This document shows, piece after piece, positions 17,808-26,241 of a stretch of 64,000 nucleotides of DNA. The translations under genes were made by a program, and so were the position numbers. The notes under the pieces are model-generated. The model was not told where the DNA came from. It made no database searches and worked only from the letters and a program-made list of their open reading frames with translations. Each line of letters opens with the position of its first letter. Positions within the stretch are counted from its first letter, which is position 1. The DNA is from Labilibacter sediminis (GTDB lineage: Bacteria > Bacteroidota > Bacteroidia > Bacteroidales > Marinilabiliaceae): NCBI RefSeq assembly GCF_005877885.1, contig NZ_VCHY01000007.1:227033-291032 (forward strand), read 5' to 3'.

Positions 17808-18084
17808 ATATGTGATTCCCGAAAAAACCCACCCCTCACACAGCCCTCTAACCATCTCATAATGATTAGTTTTTTCATCTTTTATCGTAACTTTGAATTG
17901 GATTTTAAATCACTGGACACGATTTAATATATTTTGATTAACCCTTTTTTATTGAATCTCAATAGAGATTTTCCAACCTATTTTATCATCTTGGACAAGA
18001 TGCCTGGTTTATGATTTGAATATCATACCGGGATAGTTATTTCTATATTGAAATAATGTAGTAATCATGTAATTTTTTGATTTT

Positions 18085-19443
18085 ATGAAGAAGATGCCTC
18101 GTTTATCGTTCTGGCAAATCTGGAATTTAAGTTTCGGTTTTTTGGGAGTTCAATTTGGTTTTGCCTTACAAAATGCAAATGCAAGTAGAATATTAACCAG
18201 TCTCGGAGCTGATCCACATAACTTATCATTCTTTTGGTTAGTTGCGCCAATCATGGGATTAATTGTACAACCTGTTGTTGGAGCTGCCAGTGACAAAACC
18301 TGGACACGCATTGGTCGTAGGTCTCCTTATATATTAGCAGGAGCCTTAATATCGATGGTGGCAATGTTCTTTATGCCCAATGCCCCACTATTTTTTAAAG
18401 CTGGTAGTATTGCGGCCTTAGTGTTTGGTATAGCTATGTTAGCGCTTATGGATGGTTCATTTAATGTTACCTTTCAACCTTTTAGGGCCTTGGTAGCAGA
18501 TATGACTCCTGAAGAACAAAGAAACATTGGCTATTCTGTACAAAGTTTTCTGATAAACTTTGGTGCTGTAATTGGTTCGGCTCTACCATTTATTTTAACT
18601 GCAATTGGCATTTCAAATAGCGGTGAAGCAGGAGAAGTAGCTCCATCAGTGATTTGGTCGTTTTATATTGGAGGGGCATTATTACTATTGAGTGTTTTGG
18701 TCACTGTACTTAAAACAAAGGAGTATCCGCCAGAAGAGTATGAAGCTTATAAGAACATTACAGAAGAAGACAAGAATAAAAAAGAGAGCTTTTGGAAGTT
18801 ATTGTTAACAACACCAAAAACAATGAAGCAGTTATCAATTGTTCAACTGTTCTCCTGGTTTCCATTCTTTCTTTTGTGGGTTTACTCTACTACAGCAATT
18901 TCGCAGCACTATTTTGGTGTTCCCATTGACTTTGATGCCAGTGACCATACCAACTCTTTAGCGCGAAATGCCTTTGATGAAGCCGGAAACTGGGTTGGAA
19001 TATGCTTTGCTACCTATAGCTTAGTGGCAGCCTTATACTCAATCCTTATTCCAAAACTTGTTTCATTAACCAGTAGAAAAATAGTTTACAGCTTTTCTTT
19101 ATTAGCAGGAGGTTTAGGATTTATAAGTACATTTTTCTTCACCGATCAATATTACCTGCTAATATCCATGACTGGGATAGGTATTGCCTGGGCAGCTATG
19201 CTATCAATGCCATATGCTATATTATCTGGTTCACTTCCTCCCAAAAGAATGGGAATGTACATGGGTTTATTCAACTTAACTGTTGTAATTCCACAAATAT
19301 TAAGTGGAGTTGTAGGTGGTCCAATATTAAGATCCTTCTTTGACAATCACGGTATTTACATTCTAATTCTTGCCGGAGCAATAATGATTTTAGGTGCATT
19401 AAGCGTATCAATTGTAAAAACAGAAGAAGAAGAATCGAATTAA
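18085..19443 (+). CDS. MFS sugar transporter (maltose-type, SLC45-like)
   Basis: Inner-membrane major facilitator of 452 residues with twelve predicted membrane segments. The N-terminus (SFWQIWNLSFGFLGVQFGFA) and the GAASDKTWTRIGRRSPYI loop are typical of the glycoside/maltose-type MFS group found in Bacteroidota alpha-glucan loci. It should bring maltose, and perhaps short maltodextrins, from periplasm to cytoplasm, feeding the GH65 phosphorylase two genes downstream. Followed after 28 bp by pgmB. Two LacI-type operators lie upstream. Confidence 0.88.
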   Translation: MKKMPRLSFWQIWNLSFGFLGVQFGFALQNANASRILTSLGADPHNLSFFWLVAPIMGLIVQPVVGAASDKTWTRIGRRSPYILAGALISMVAMFFMPNAPLFFKAGSIAALVFGIAMLALMDGSFNVTFQPFRALVADMTPEEQRNIGYSVQSFLINFGAVIGSALPFILTAIGISNSGEAGEVAPSVIWSFYIGGALLLLSVLVTVLKTKEYPPEEYEAYKNITEEDKNKKESFWKLLLTTPKTMKQLSIVQLFSWFPFFLLWVYSTTAISQHYFGVPIDFDASDHTNSLARNAFDEAGNWVGICFATYSLVAALYSILIPKLVSLTSRKIVYSFSLLAGGLGFISTFFFTDQYYLLISMTGIGIAWAAMLSMPYAILSGSLPPKRMGMYMGLFNLTVVIPQILSGVVGGPILRSFFDNHGIYILILAGAIMILGALSVSIVKTEEEESN

Positions 19444-19471
19444 CAATTTATATTTTAATAAAAACAAGAAG

Positions 19472-20128
19472 ATGGGAAAAGTTAAAGCTTGCCTTTTCGA
19501 TTTAGATGGCGTTATCGTTGATACTGCAAAGTATCATTATATTGCCTGGAAAGAGATTGCTAACGAATTAGGGTTTGATTTTACCTTAGAAGACAATGAA
19601 AGGTTAAAGGGCGTGAGTAGAATGACTTCGTTAGATATATTGCTATCCATAGGAAATATGTCCAAAACTGAAGAAGAAAAACTTGCCTTGGCCACCAAAA
19701 AAAACGACAATTACTTAACATACATCTTAAAAATGGGGCCGGAAGAAATTTTACCTGGCACTAAAGAATTTTTAGAATTGTTAAAACACGAAGGAATTAA
19801 AATTGCACTGGGTTCTGCCAGTAAAAATGCAATGACAATACTTAATCGTCTTGAATTAACAGATTACTTCGAAGCTATTATTGACGGAACAAAGGTTTCA
19901 AAAGCCAAACCAGATCCTGAAGTGTTTTTAAAAGGTGCAGAAGCTTTAAATGTTGAACCAAAAGATTGTGTAGTATTTGAAGATGCTGAAGCCGGAGTGG
20001 AAGCAGCCATAGCAGGAGGTATGAAGTGTATTGGCATAGGAAAAGCTGATGTATTAGGAAAAGCCAACCTGGTTGTTGACGGATTACATAAAATGAGTCT
20101 TCAAAAATTGAGCTTACTCAACGATTAA
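19472..20128 (+). CDS. pgmB: Beta-phosphoglucomutase
   Basis: HAD-superfamily enzyme of 218 residues that converts beta-glucose-1-phosphate to glucose-6-phosphate. Motif I is FDLDGVIVDTAKYHYIAWKE, with the nucleophile and acid/base aspartates in DLDGV; motif II lies in LGSASKNAM, the motif III lysine in KAKPDPEVF and motif IV in VVFEDAEAGVEAA. Beta-G1P is exactly the product of an inverting GH65 maltose phosphorylase, and that gene follows at 20216, so the assignment is supported by both sequence and context. Confidence 0.93.
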   Translation: MGKVKACLFDLDGVIVDTAKYHYIAWKEIANELGFDFTLEDNERLKGVSRMTSLDILLSIGNMSKTEEEKLALATKKNDNYLTYILKMGPEEILPGTKEFLELLKHEGIKIALGSASKNAMTILNRLELTDYFEAIIDGTKVSKAKPDPEVFLKGAEALNVEPKDCVVFEDAEAGVEAAIAGGMKCIGIGKADVLGKANLVVDGLHKMSLQKLSLLND

Positions 20129-20215
20129 TTATGAACGAAAGTCAGGTAAAAAAAACGCATTTAACCTAAAGCGTAATATTTGACTTCCAAAGGTTATTAG
20201 AAAAAGAAAAACAAC

Positions 20216-22522
20216 ATGAAGCAATATTTAAAATACGATGAATGGTCTGTGATTGAAGATGGTTTTGATCCCAATAATCACGAGGCTTCAGAAAGTATAT
20301 TCAGTATTGGCAATGGCAAAATGGGTCAACGTGCCAATTTTGAAGAAAAATATTCAGGAAAAAGTTTACAGGGTAATTATATAGCAGGCGTTTACTATCC
20401 CGACAAAACACGTGTGGGCTGGTGGAAAAACGGATATCCTGAGTATTTTGCAAAAGTACTTAACTCTCCCAATTGGATTGGAATAAATGTGACTATTGAA
20501 GGTTTTGAACTGGACTTAGCACAATGCGCGGTAGAAAACTTTACGCGTACCCTAAATATGAAGGAAGGTTTTCTTTTAAGAGAGTTTGATGCAGTGCTTG
20601 ATGGCAACAAAAAAGTTCATGTAAAGGCCAAACGTTTTGTTAGTCTGGCAGACACCGAAAATGGAGTTATCAGCTACGAAGTAACGCCAGTTAACTTTAG
20701 TGGCCACATTAATTTTACGCCATACATTGATGGTGATATTAAAAATGAAGACTCCAATTACGACGAAAAGTTTTGGAATATCCTGAATGCAGAAGCATCT
20801 GAAGGTGCTGCTTACCTCGAATCTCAAACTAAAAAATCCGATTTTAGATGTGGATTTGCCATGCGATACAAAGTATTGCTTAATGGTAAAGATGCCAAGT
20901 ACAAATCGGAAGTTATTCAACTAAATAAATGGGTAGGTAACCACGTTGAATTAGAAGTGAAGCAAGGAGAAACAGTTAGCCTTGAAAAATATGTTGGCGT
21001 TACCTCTTCATTAAATTACAAAAATGAGGATTTAAAAAATAAAGCTGGAGAATTAGCAGATTATGCTATTAACAAAGGTTTTAACCAATTATTTAGCGAC
21101 CATAAAGAAAAGTGGGCCGAAAAATGGGTACATAGCGATATTCGCATTAAAGGAGATGTTGCAGCTCAGCAAGGTATTCGATTTAATATCTTCCACTTAA
21201 ACCAAACTTACACCGGAGAGGATGAAAGACTTAATGTAGGTCCGAAAGGTTTTACCGGAGAAAAATATGGTGGAACAACCTACTGGGATACTGAGGCATA
21301 CTGTATACCTTTCTTTTTAATGACTTCGCCAGCTGATGTAACACGCCAATTATTGGTATATCGTTACAAGCACCTGCAAAAAGCCATTGAAAATGCCGCA
21401 AAGTTGGGATTTACCGATGGTGCTGCACTTTATCCAATGGTTACTGCAAATGGCGAAGAGTGTCATAACGAATGGGAAATTACATTTGAAGAAATCCATA
21501 GAAATGGAGCCATAGCCTATGCTATCCATAATTACATTCGCCACACAGGAGATAAAAAATACCTGGAAGAATATGGCTTGGATGTATTGGTAGGTATCTC
21601 AAGATTTTGGAGCCAGAGAGCTACATTTTCTCCAGCTAAAAATAAGTATGTAATACTTGGTGTAACAGGACCTAATGAATACGAGAATAATATAAACAAC
21701 AACTGGTACACCAATAAAATGGCAGCATGGTGTTTAAAATACACCATGGAATCATTGAATTGGGTTAAAGAAAATAACCCAACACGATACAATGAGCTGC
21801 TTAAAAAATTAAACTTTAAAGCTGAGGAAACAGAAAGGTGGACAGACATTGTGAATAACATGCACTTTCCATATAACGAGGAGTTGCAGGTATTTATGCA
21901 GCAAGATGGTTTTATGGATAAAGAGCAAGTTATGGCCGATGATCTTGACCCGGCTCAACGTCCTATTAATCAGTACTGGTCGTGGGATAGAATTCTTCGT
22001 TCAAACTTTATTAAGCAAGCAGATACTTTACAAGGTATTTATGTTTTAGAAGAAGAGTTTTCGAAAGAAGAAATCGAAAGAAACTTCAATTTTTATGAGC
22101 CTAGAACTGTCCACGAATCATCATTGAGCCCTTGTGTTCATTCAATATTAGCGACCAAAATTGGCCGTATTGACAAAGCTTACGAAATGTACCTTCGTAC
22201 TTCTCGCTTAGATTTAGATGATTACAATGCCGAAGCACATGAAGGACTGCACATCACCAGTATGGCTGGCACATGGATGTCCATTGTAGAAGGTTTTGGC
22301 GGTAAAAGAGCTTATGATGAAAAGTTATACTTAAATCCGGATATACCGGAACAATGGGAAGAATATGCATTCCGTATTACATTTAAGGGTAACGATCTGG
22401 AGGTAAGAGTTTCTGCTTCTGAAGTTGAAATTATATCTCACGCTCAAAACACCATAGAATTATATCTATATAACAATTTAATAACTGTTGAACCACAACA
22501 GTCAAAAACTATTTCCCGATAG
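20216..22522 (+). CDS. GH65 maltose phosphorylase
   Basis: Inverting phosphorylase of 768 residues that splits maltose with phosphate into glucose and beta-glucose-1-phosphate. The GH65 signature appears around C416-H-N-E419-W-E421-ITFEEIHRN, and the WDTEAYCIPFFL and VTGPNEYENNINNNWYTN stretches are also typical. It is cytoplasmic, with no signal peptide. The adjacent pgmB and MFS transporter favour maltose; other GH65 disaccharides such as kojibiose, nigerose or trehalose are less likely given the starch setting. An intrinsic terminator follows at 22534. Confidence 0.9.
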   Translation: MKQYLKYDEWSVIEDGFDPNNHEASESIFSIGNGKMGQRANFEEKYSGKSLQGNYIAGVYYPDKTRVGWWKNGYPEYFAKVLNSPNWIGINVTIEGFELDLAQCAVENFTRTLNMKEGFLLREFDAVLDGNKKVHVKAKRFVSLADTENGVISYEVTPVNFSGHINFTPYIDGDIKNEDSNYDEKFWNILNAEASEGAAYLESQTKKSDFRCGFAMRYKVLLNGKDAKYKSEVIQLNKWVGNHVELEVKQGETVSLEKYVGVTSSLNYKNEDLKNKAGELADYAINKGFNQLFSDHKEKWAEKWVHSDIRIKGDVAAQQGIRFNIFHLNQTYTGEDERLNVGPKGFTGEKYGGTTYWDTEAYCIPFFLMTSPADVTRQLLVYRYKHLQKAIENAAKLGFTDGAALYPMVTANGEECHNEWEITFEEIHRNGAIAYAIHNYIRHTGDKKYLEEYGLDVLVGISRFWSQRATFSPAKNKYVILGVTGPNEYENNINNNWYTNKMAAWCLKYTMESLNWVKENNPTRYNELLKKLNFKAEETERWTDIVNNMHFPYNEELQVFMQQDGFMDKEQVMADDLDPAQRPINQYWSWDRILRSNFIKQADTLQGIYVLEEEFSKEEIERNFNFYEPRTVHESSLSPCVHSILATKIGRIDKAYEMYLRTSRLDLDDYNAEAHEGLHITSMAGTWMSIVEGFGGKRAYDEKLYLNPDIPEQWEEYAFRITFKGNDLEVRVSASEVEIISHAQNTIELYLYNNLITVEPQQSKTISR

Positions 22523-22533
22523 CAATTGTTTGT

Positions 22534-22566
22534 GCCCCTGCTACTTTTTGTAGCGGGGGTATTTTC
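22534..22566 (+). terminator. Intrinsic terminator after maltose phosphorylase
   Basis: Stem with CCCCTGCTAC opposite GTAGCGGGG, a five-T loop and a short T-rich tail. It ends the transporter-pgmB-phosphorylase transcript 12 bp after the stop codon. Confidence 0.75.
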
Positions 22567-22596
22567 ATTTCTCCTTTCACCCAAAAGCTCACTTAA

Positions 22597-22764
22597 ACCC
22601 GGATTATGTATTAGAACTTCGTCATGAACATTGAAAGCACAATAAAACAAGGCCTTACTGAAATGAGGCATAGCATCGTTCTGGTGAGTTGAAGTGAAGC
22701 AACAAAGTGTCTTGTTTTGAAGTGATTTCAATGTGTAATAGATTTTCTAATGCATAATCCGGTT
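22597..22764. repeat. MITE-like element, ACCCG family
   Basis: 168-bp element with terminal inverted repeats ACCCGGATTATG and its partner, flanked by TAA on both sides. It carries the conserved ends ATTAGAACTTCGTCATGAAC and AATAGATTTTCTAATGCAT. It lies between the phosphorylase terminator and the next amylase gene; the remainder of 22523-22858 shows no gene. Close copies lie at 25816, 58183 and, in diverged form, 24970, 56848 and 63928. Confidence 0.75.
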
Positions 22765-22858
22765 TAAATTCCTTAAAAGTGATGTTTTTCGTTTTGTGAA
22801 TTTATAATTTACTATTTCATAGTATTTAGTAAGTACTTCTAATTTTAAAAGCTGCGTT

Positions 22859-24727
22859 ATGCGTATCACAAAAATATTATTGGTTATTTTTACCATATTG
22901 ATTTGTACATCATATTCTCAATTGGAAGCTAAAAAAACCAAGATGACAACAAGAATAGAACCAATAAATTGGTGGGTTGGGATGAAAAATCCAAATCTTC
23001 AACTTATGGTTTATGGCCCCAATATTTCTTCTTCAGAGGTCTCTGTTAATTACCCCGGAGTATCTATAAAGGCAGTCACAAAAGTTGAAAACCCAAACTA
23101 CCTTTTTATTGATTTAGTTATTGATAAAGAAACTGCACCCGGAAAAATGATGATGACATTTAAGCAAGGGAGAAAGGTCATTGCAAATCATGAGTATCAT
23201 TTATTAGAAAGAAATAAAGGTTCTGCAGAAAGACAAGGTTTTGGTCCGGGTGATGCTATGTACCTGATAATGCCGGATCGTTTTGCCAATGGCAATCCCG
23301 AAAATGATGATATGCCCGGCATGCTGGAAAAAGCAGATAGAAAAGCACCTTACGGACGACATGGAGGTGATTTAAAAGGTATTCATGATCACCTTAACTT
23401 TATCGAAGAGATGGGCTACTCCTCCATTTGGTTAAATCCTGTAATGGAAAACAATCAACCTCAATCCTCTTACCATGGATACGCCATAACCGATTTTTAC
23501 AAAATTGATACCCGATTAGGTACCAACGAAGAATTTAAAGCCCTCACTGAAGAATGTAATAAAAGGGGGATTAAAATGATTATGGACATGGTTTTTAACC
23601 ATTGCGGAAGCAAACACTGGTGGATGGATGATTTACCTATGCATGATTGGATAAATCAATGGGATGAATTCACCAGGTCAAACTACCGACTTTCAACTAT
23701 TTCAGACCCTTATGTATCAAAATATGATAAAGACTTATCTGTAAAAGGATGGTTTGATACCTCAATGCCTGATTTAAATTTGCAAAATGAATTCATGCTG
23801 ACCTACATGATTCAAAACAGCATATGGTGGATTGAATATGCTGGTTTAGGAGGTATCAGAATGGATACCTATCCTTATCCTGACAAACATGGAATGGCAG
23901 TATGGACCCAACATATCTTTAACGAATACCCGAATTTTAATATTGTTGGTGAAGCCTGGATTACCGAAACGGCAAAACTTTGTTATTGGCAAAAGGATTT
24001 CCCTAACAAAGATGGATATAACTCGCACTTACCAAGCTTAATGGATTTTCCTTTGCAGGATGCCATGAAAAAAGCTTTTGCTGAGGAAGAGGGTTGGAAC
24101 ACAGGAATGGCCAGACTATACAATACTTTGGCCGATGACCATTTATATACTGATCCAATGAACATGGTGGTTTTTCCGGATAATCATGATGAAGGAAGAA
24201 TTTTACATAGCCTGAACAATGATATTGATAAACTTAAAATGGCATTAACCTATTCGGCAACCACCAGGGGAATTCTACAGATATATTACGGAACAGAAAT
24301 TTTAATGAACGGCAACGGTTTTGAAGGTCACGCTAAAATTAGACTGGATTACCCGGGTGGCTGGGAAGGTGATAACATAAATGCCTTTACAAAGGAAGGC
24401 AGAACTGCTGAGCAAAATCAGGTATTTAATTTAACGAAAAAGTTGCTTAACTACCGTAAACAATCTGAAGCTTTAAAGTTTGGAAACACCCTTCACTTTA
24501 TACCAGAGGATGGTATTTACGTGTATTTTAGGTACACCGATCACGAAACGATTATGGTTATTTTAAACAATAATAATAAGGGAGTAAAAAAAGTAGATAC
24601 TTCTCGTTTTAAAGAAATTATGGCATCATTTTCTGAAGGAAAAAACATTATTACCGGAAGAAAAATAAATGATCTTAATCTGATTAACATTAAAGCAAAA
24701 TCAGCAATAGTGCTTGAATTAAAATAA
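22859..24727 (+). CDS. SusA-like periplasmic GH13 enzyme (neopullulanase/cyclomaltodextrinase type)
   Basis: GH13 enzyme of 622 residues that would break imported maltodextrins into small sugars in the periplasm. It has a signal peptide (ILLVIFTILICTSYSQLEAK) without a lipobox and without a T9SS domain. An N-terminal beta domain with RIEPINWWVGMKNP, typical of Bacteroidota cyclomaltodextrinase/neopullulanase proteins, precedes the catalytic barrel (AMYLIMPDRFANGNP). Catalytic residues: D336 (GIRMDTYPY), E365 (IVGEAWIT) and D444 (PDNHDEGR). It lies on the plus strand after a terminator and a MITE, so it probably has its own promoter. A terminator follows. Confidence 0.92.
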   Translation: MRITKILLVIFTILICTSYSQLEAKKTKMTTRIEPINWWVGMKNPNLQLMVYGPNISSSEVSVNYPGVSIKAVTKVENPNYLFIDLVIDKETAPGKMMMTFKQGRKVIANHEYHLLERNKGSAERQGFGPGDAMYLIMPDRFANGNPENDDMPGMLEKADRKAPYGRHGGDLKGIHDHLNFIEEMGYSSIWLNPVMENNQPQSSYHGYAITDFYKIDTRLGTNEEFKALTEECNKRGIKMIMDMVFNHCGSKHWWMDDLPMHDWINQWDEFTRSNYRLSTISDPYVSKYDKDLSVKGWFDTSMPDLNLQNEFMLTYMIQNSIWWIEYAGLGGIRMDTYPYPDKHGMAVWTQHIFNEYPNFNIVGEAWITETAKLCYWQKDFPNKDGYNSHLPSLMDFPLQDAMKKAFAEEEGWNTGMARLYNTLADDHLYTDPMNMVVFPDNHDEGRILHSLNNDIDKLKMALTYSATTRGILQIYYGTEILMNGNGFEGHAKIRLDYPGGWEGDNINAFTKEGRTAEQNQVFNLTKKLLNYRKQSEALKFGNTLHFIPEDGIYVYFRYTDHETIMVILNNNNKGVKKVDTSRFKEIMASFSEGKNIITGRKINDLNLINIKAKSAIVLELK

Positions 24728-24751
24728 CATAGACTAAAACTTCAGGAATTA

Positions 24752-24793
24752 AATGGGCATTGCAAATGTAAAAATTGCATTGCCCATTTTTTA
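24752..24793 (+). terminator. Intrinsic terminator after the SusA-like gene
   Basis: Stem GGGCATTGCAA paired with TTGCATTGCCC (one mismatch), followed by six T. It starts 27 bp after the stop codon. Confidence 0.75.
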
Positions 24794-24807
24794 TGCGTTT
24801 CTACTAA

Positions 24808-24967
24808 TACCAATTCTATTTTAAGGTGAGCCTTAAATTGTTTTGAATATTTTTAGCTTAGACAAGGCGAAAAATTGAGGCATAGCTATAGCTACGGCGA
24901 TATTTTTCAACGAAGTATAAGTAAAAAAGAACGAAAGAATAAGGCTCATTTTAATGTAGTATTGGTA
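24808..24967. repeat. MITE-like element, TACCAAT family, copy 1
   Basis: 160-bp element with terminal inverted repeats TACCAAT/ATTGGTA and extended pairing through AAGGTGAGCCTTA. It is flanked by TAA on both sides, a 3-bp duplication. The centre reads GGCATAGCTATAGCTACGG. It is the reverse-complement copy of the element at 45227-45385. Confidence 0.85.
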
Positions 24968-24969
24968 TA

Positions 24970-25130
24970 ACCCGCAATATGCGTTATAAAACCTATTACG
25001 TAATGAAACTACTGCAAATCAAGGCGTAAACTAACTTGTTTCAACTCACCATAGCGGTGCTATGAATCGTCTCAACAAATCCTTGATTGTTTGCACTTTC
25101 ATTCCTCATAACGATGTTCTAACACATAAT
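24970..25130. repeat. Diverged ACCCG-family MITE-like element
   Basis: Starts ACCCGCAATATGCG directly at the TAA flank of the previous element and carries CACCATAGCGGTGCTATG in the middle. Its right end is degraded (ACACATAATTCC). The rest of 25131-25429 has no gene; it holds a low-complexity GGCTTTCTTTTTGCTTGATC stretch of the kind often seen between Bacteroidota genes, and the short open frames there look like chance. Confidence 0.6.
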
Positions 25131-25429
25131 TCCATCTAACTAATATTGTTTTGCCAAACAGGCTTTCTTTTTGCTTGATCAAAAAGAAACAAAAAAATCA
25201 AGTTCAATTCATCCTTCAGCCCACCTCCTTGTTGAATCTATTGCCGTCACACATCCCTTATTCACCCGCATTCAACTGCGTCGCGCTATTACCGGCCCGG
25301 GCCAATTGAACCGGCCAACACTCATTTTTATCGAGATAGAACTAAAATACTTGAAATAGTTAGCTACTCGGTTTTACTTTTTAAAAAGTCTTAGGAATCC
25401 GGGTTTAATTTCGAAGGTTTTCCAGCTCT

Positions 25430-25639
25430 TCAGGCTTGTTTAGCTTCCTTATTTGATGGTTCAGAAGCAAATTTTTTAGCCACTTCCCACAAACATTTAT
25501 TGCATAAGCAATCTTTAAAATTTTGAGTGAGGTATCTTTGAGCTTTATCAGAAATCGGCACCTGAACGCAATGGCACTCTAGAATTTCATCATGCCTGCA
25601 TTTAAATTCAGCATTACATTTTGCGCATTTTTTAATCAT
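25430..25639 (-). CDS. Small cysteine-rich CWC-type protein
   Basis: A 69-residue protein with nine cysteines arranged as in the cysteine-rich CWC family: KKCAKCNAEFKC near the N-terminus, ECHCVQVPIS in the middle (with His where the family often has Trp) and KDCLCNKCLWEV near residue 48. The Cys pairs probably bind zinc. Function is unknown in the family. It is isolated between MITE-like repeats. Length and full motif order argue that it is a real gene, not a chance frame. Confidence 0.75.
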   Translation of the reverse strand: MIKKCAKCNAEFKCRHDEILECHCVQVPISDKAQRYLTQNFKDCLCNKCLWEVAKKFASEPSNKEAKQA

Positions 25640-25815
25640 CTTGTTTTGTGTTTAAGTGAAACCTCATCTGCATTTCAGCAGACGTTAAACACCAATGCCC
25701 ATAAAAGATTATTCTCTAAGGAGATTAACTTTGCTTTTATTCCCGAAAGCACTGATTTTACATTCACCGGCAGGTCTTCTGACTTGTCCGTGTTTTGATG
25801 CCTTCCCATTTTTAA

Positions 25816-25983
25816 ACCCGCATTATGTATTAGAACTTCGTCATGAACATTGATAGTACGATAAAACACGGCTTTACTGAAACGAGGCATAGCATTGTTC
25901 TGGCGAGTTGAAGCGAGGCAACAAAGTGTCTTGTTTTGATGTGATTTCAATGTGTAATAGATTTTCTAATGCATAAAGCGGGT
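25816..25983. repeat. MITE-like element, ACCCG family
   Basis: 168-bp element with ends ACCCGCATTATG and CATAAAGCGGGT, flanked by TAA on both sides. It is highly similar to the copy at 22597-22764 and in the same orientation. The centre reads ACGAGGCATAGCATTGTTCTGG. No gene is seen in 25640-26241. Confidence 0.8.
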
Positions 25984-26241
25984 TAAACAGTGGCTCTTTT
26001 ATCAAAACAACAATTTCGGATTTACAGCAGCAGGTACTGTTGCTGATTCTCACAGCATTCCCTTTTCATTTTATTTATAAAATAAAACACCAGATGGGCA
26101 CAAAAATAATACATTATAATGTGAAGAACATAGCTTTTATTAAGAACCTTTAGTACGAAATAAGCACACCAGACTCGTACAAGACTGAATTTCAACAATC
26201 TCCCTGCATGTGAAAAATATAATCAAAAAACTAGGGAATAC

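Noticed and set aside
25171..25359. 62-codon plus-strand open frame between MITE-like repeats
   Set aside because: It lies in low-complexity intergenic repeat DNA and matches no family.
25592..25950. Open frames over the repeat at 25816-25983, and the similar one at 22444-22731
   Set aside because: The same short peptide appears at both places only because the MITE-like element is repeated; there is no gene-like context.
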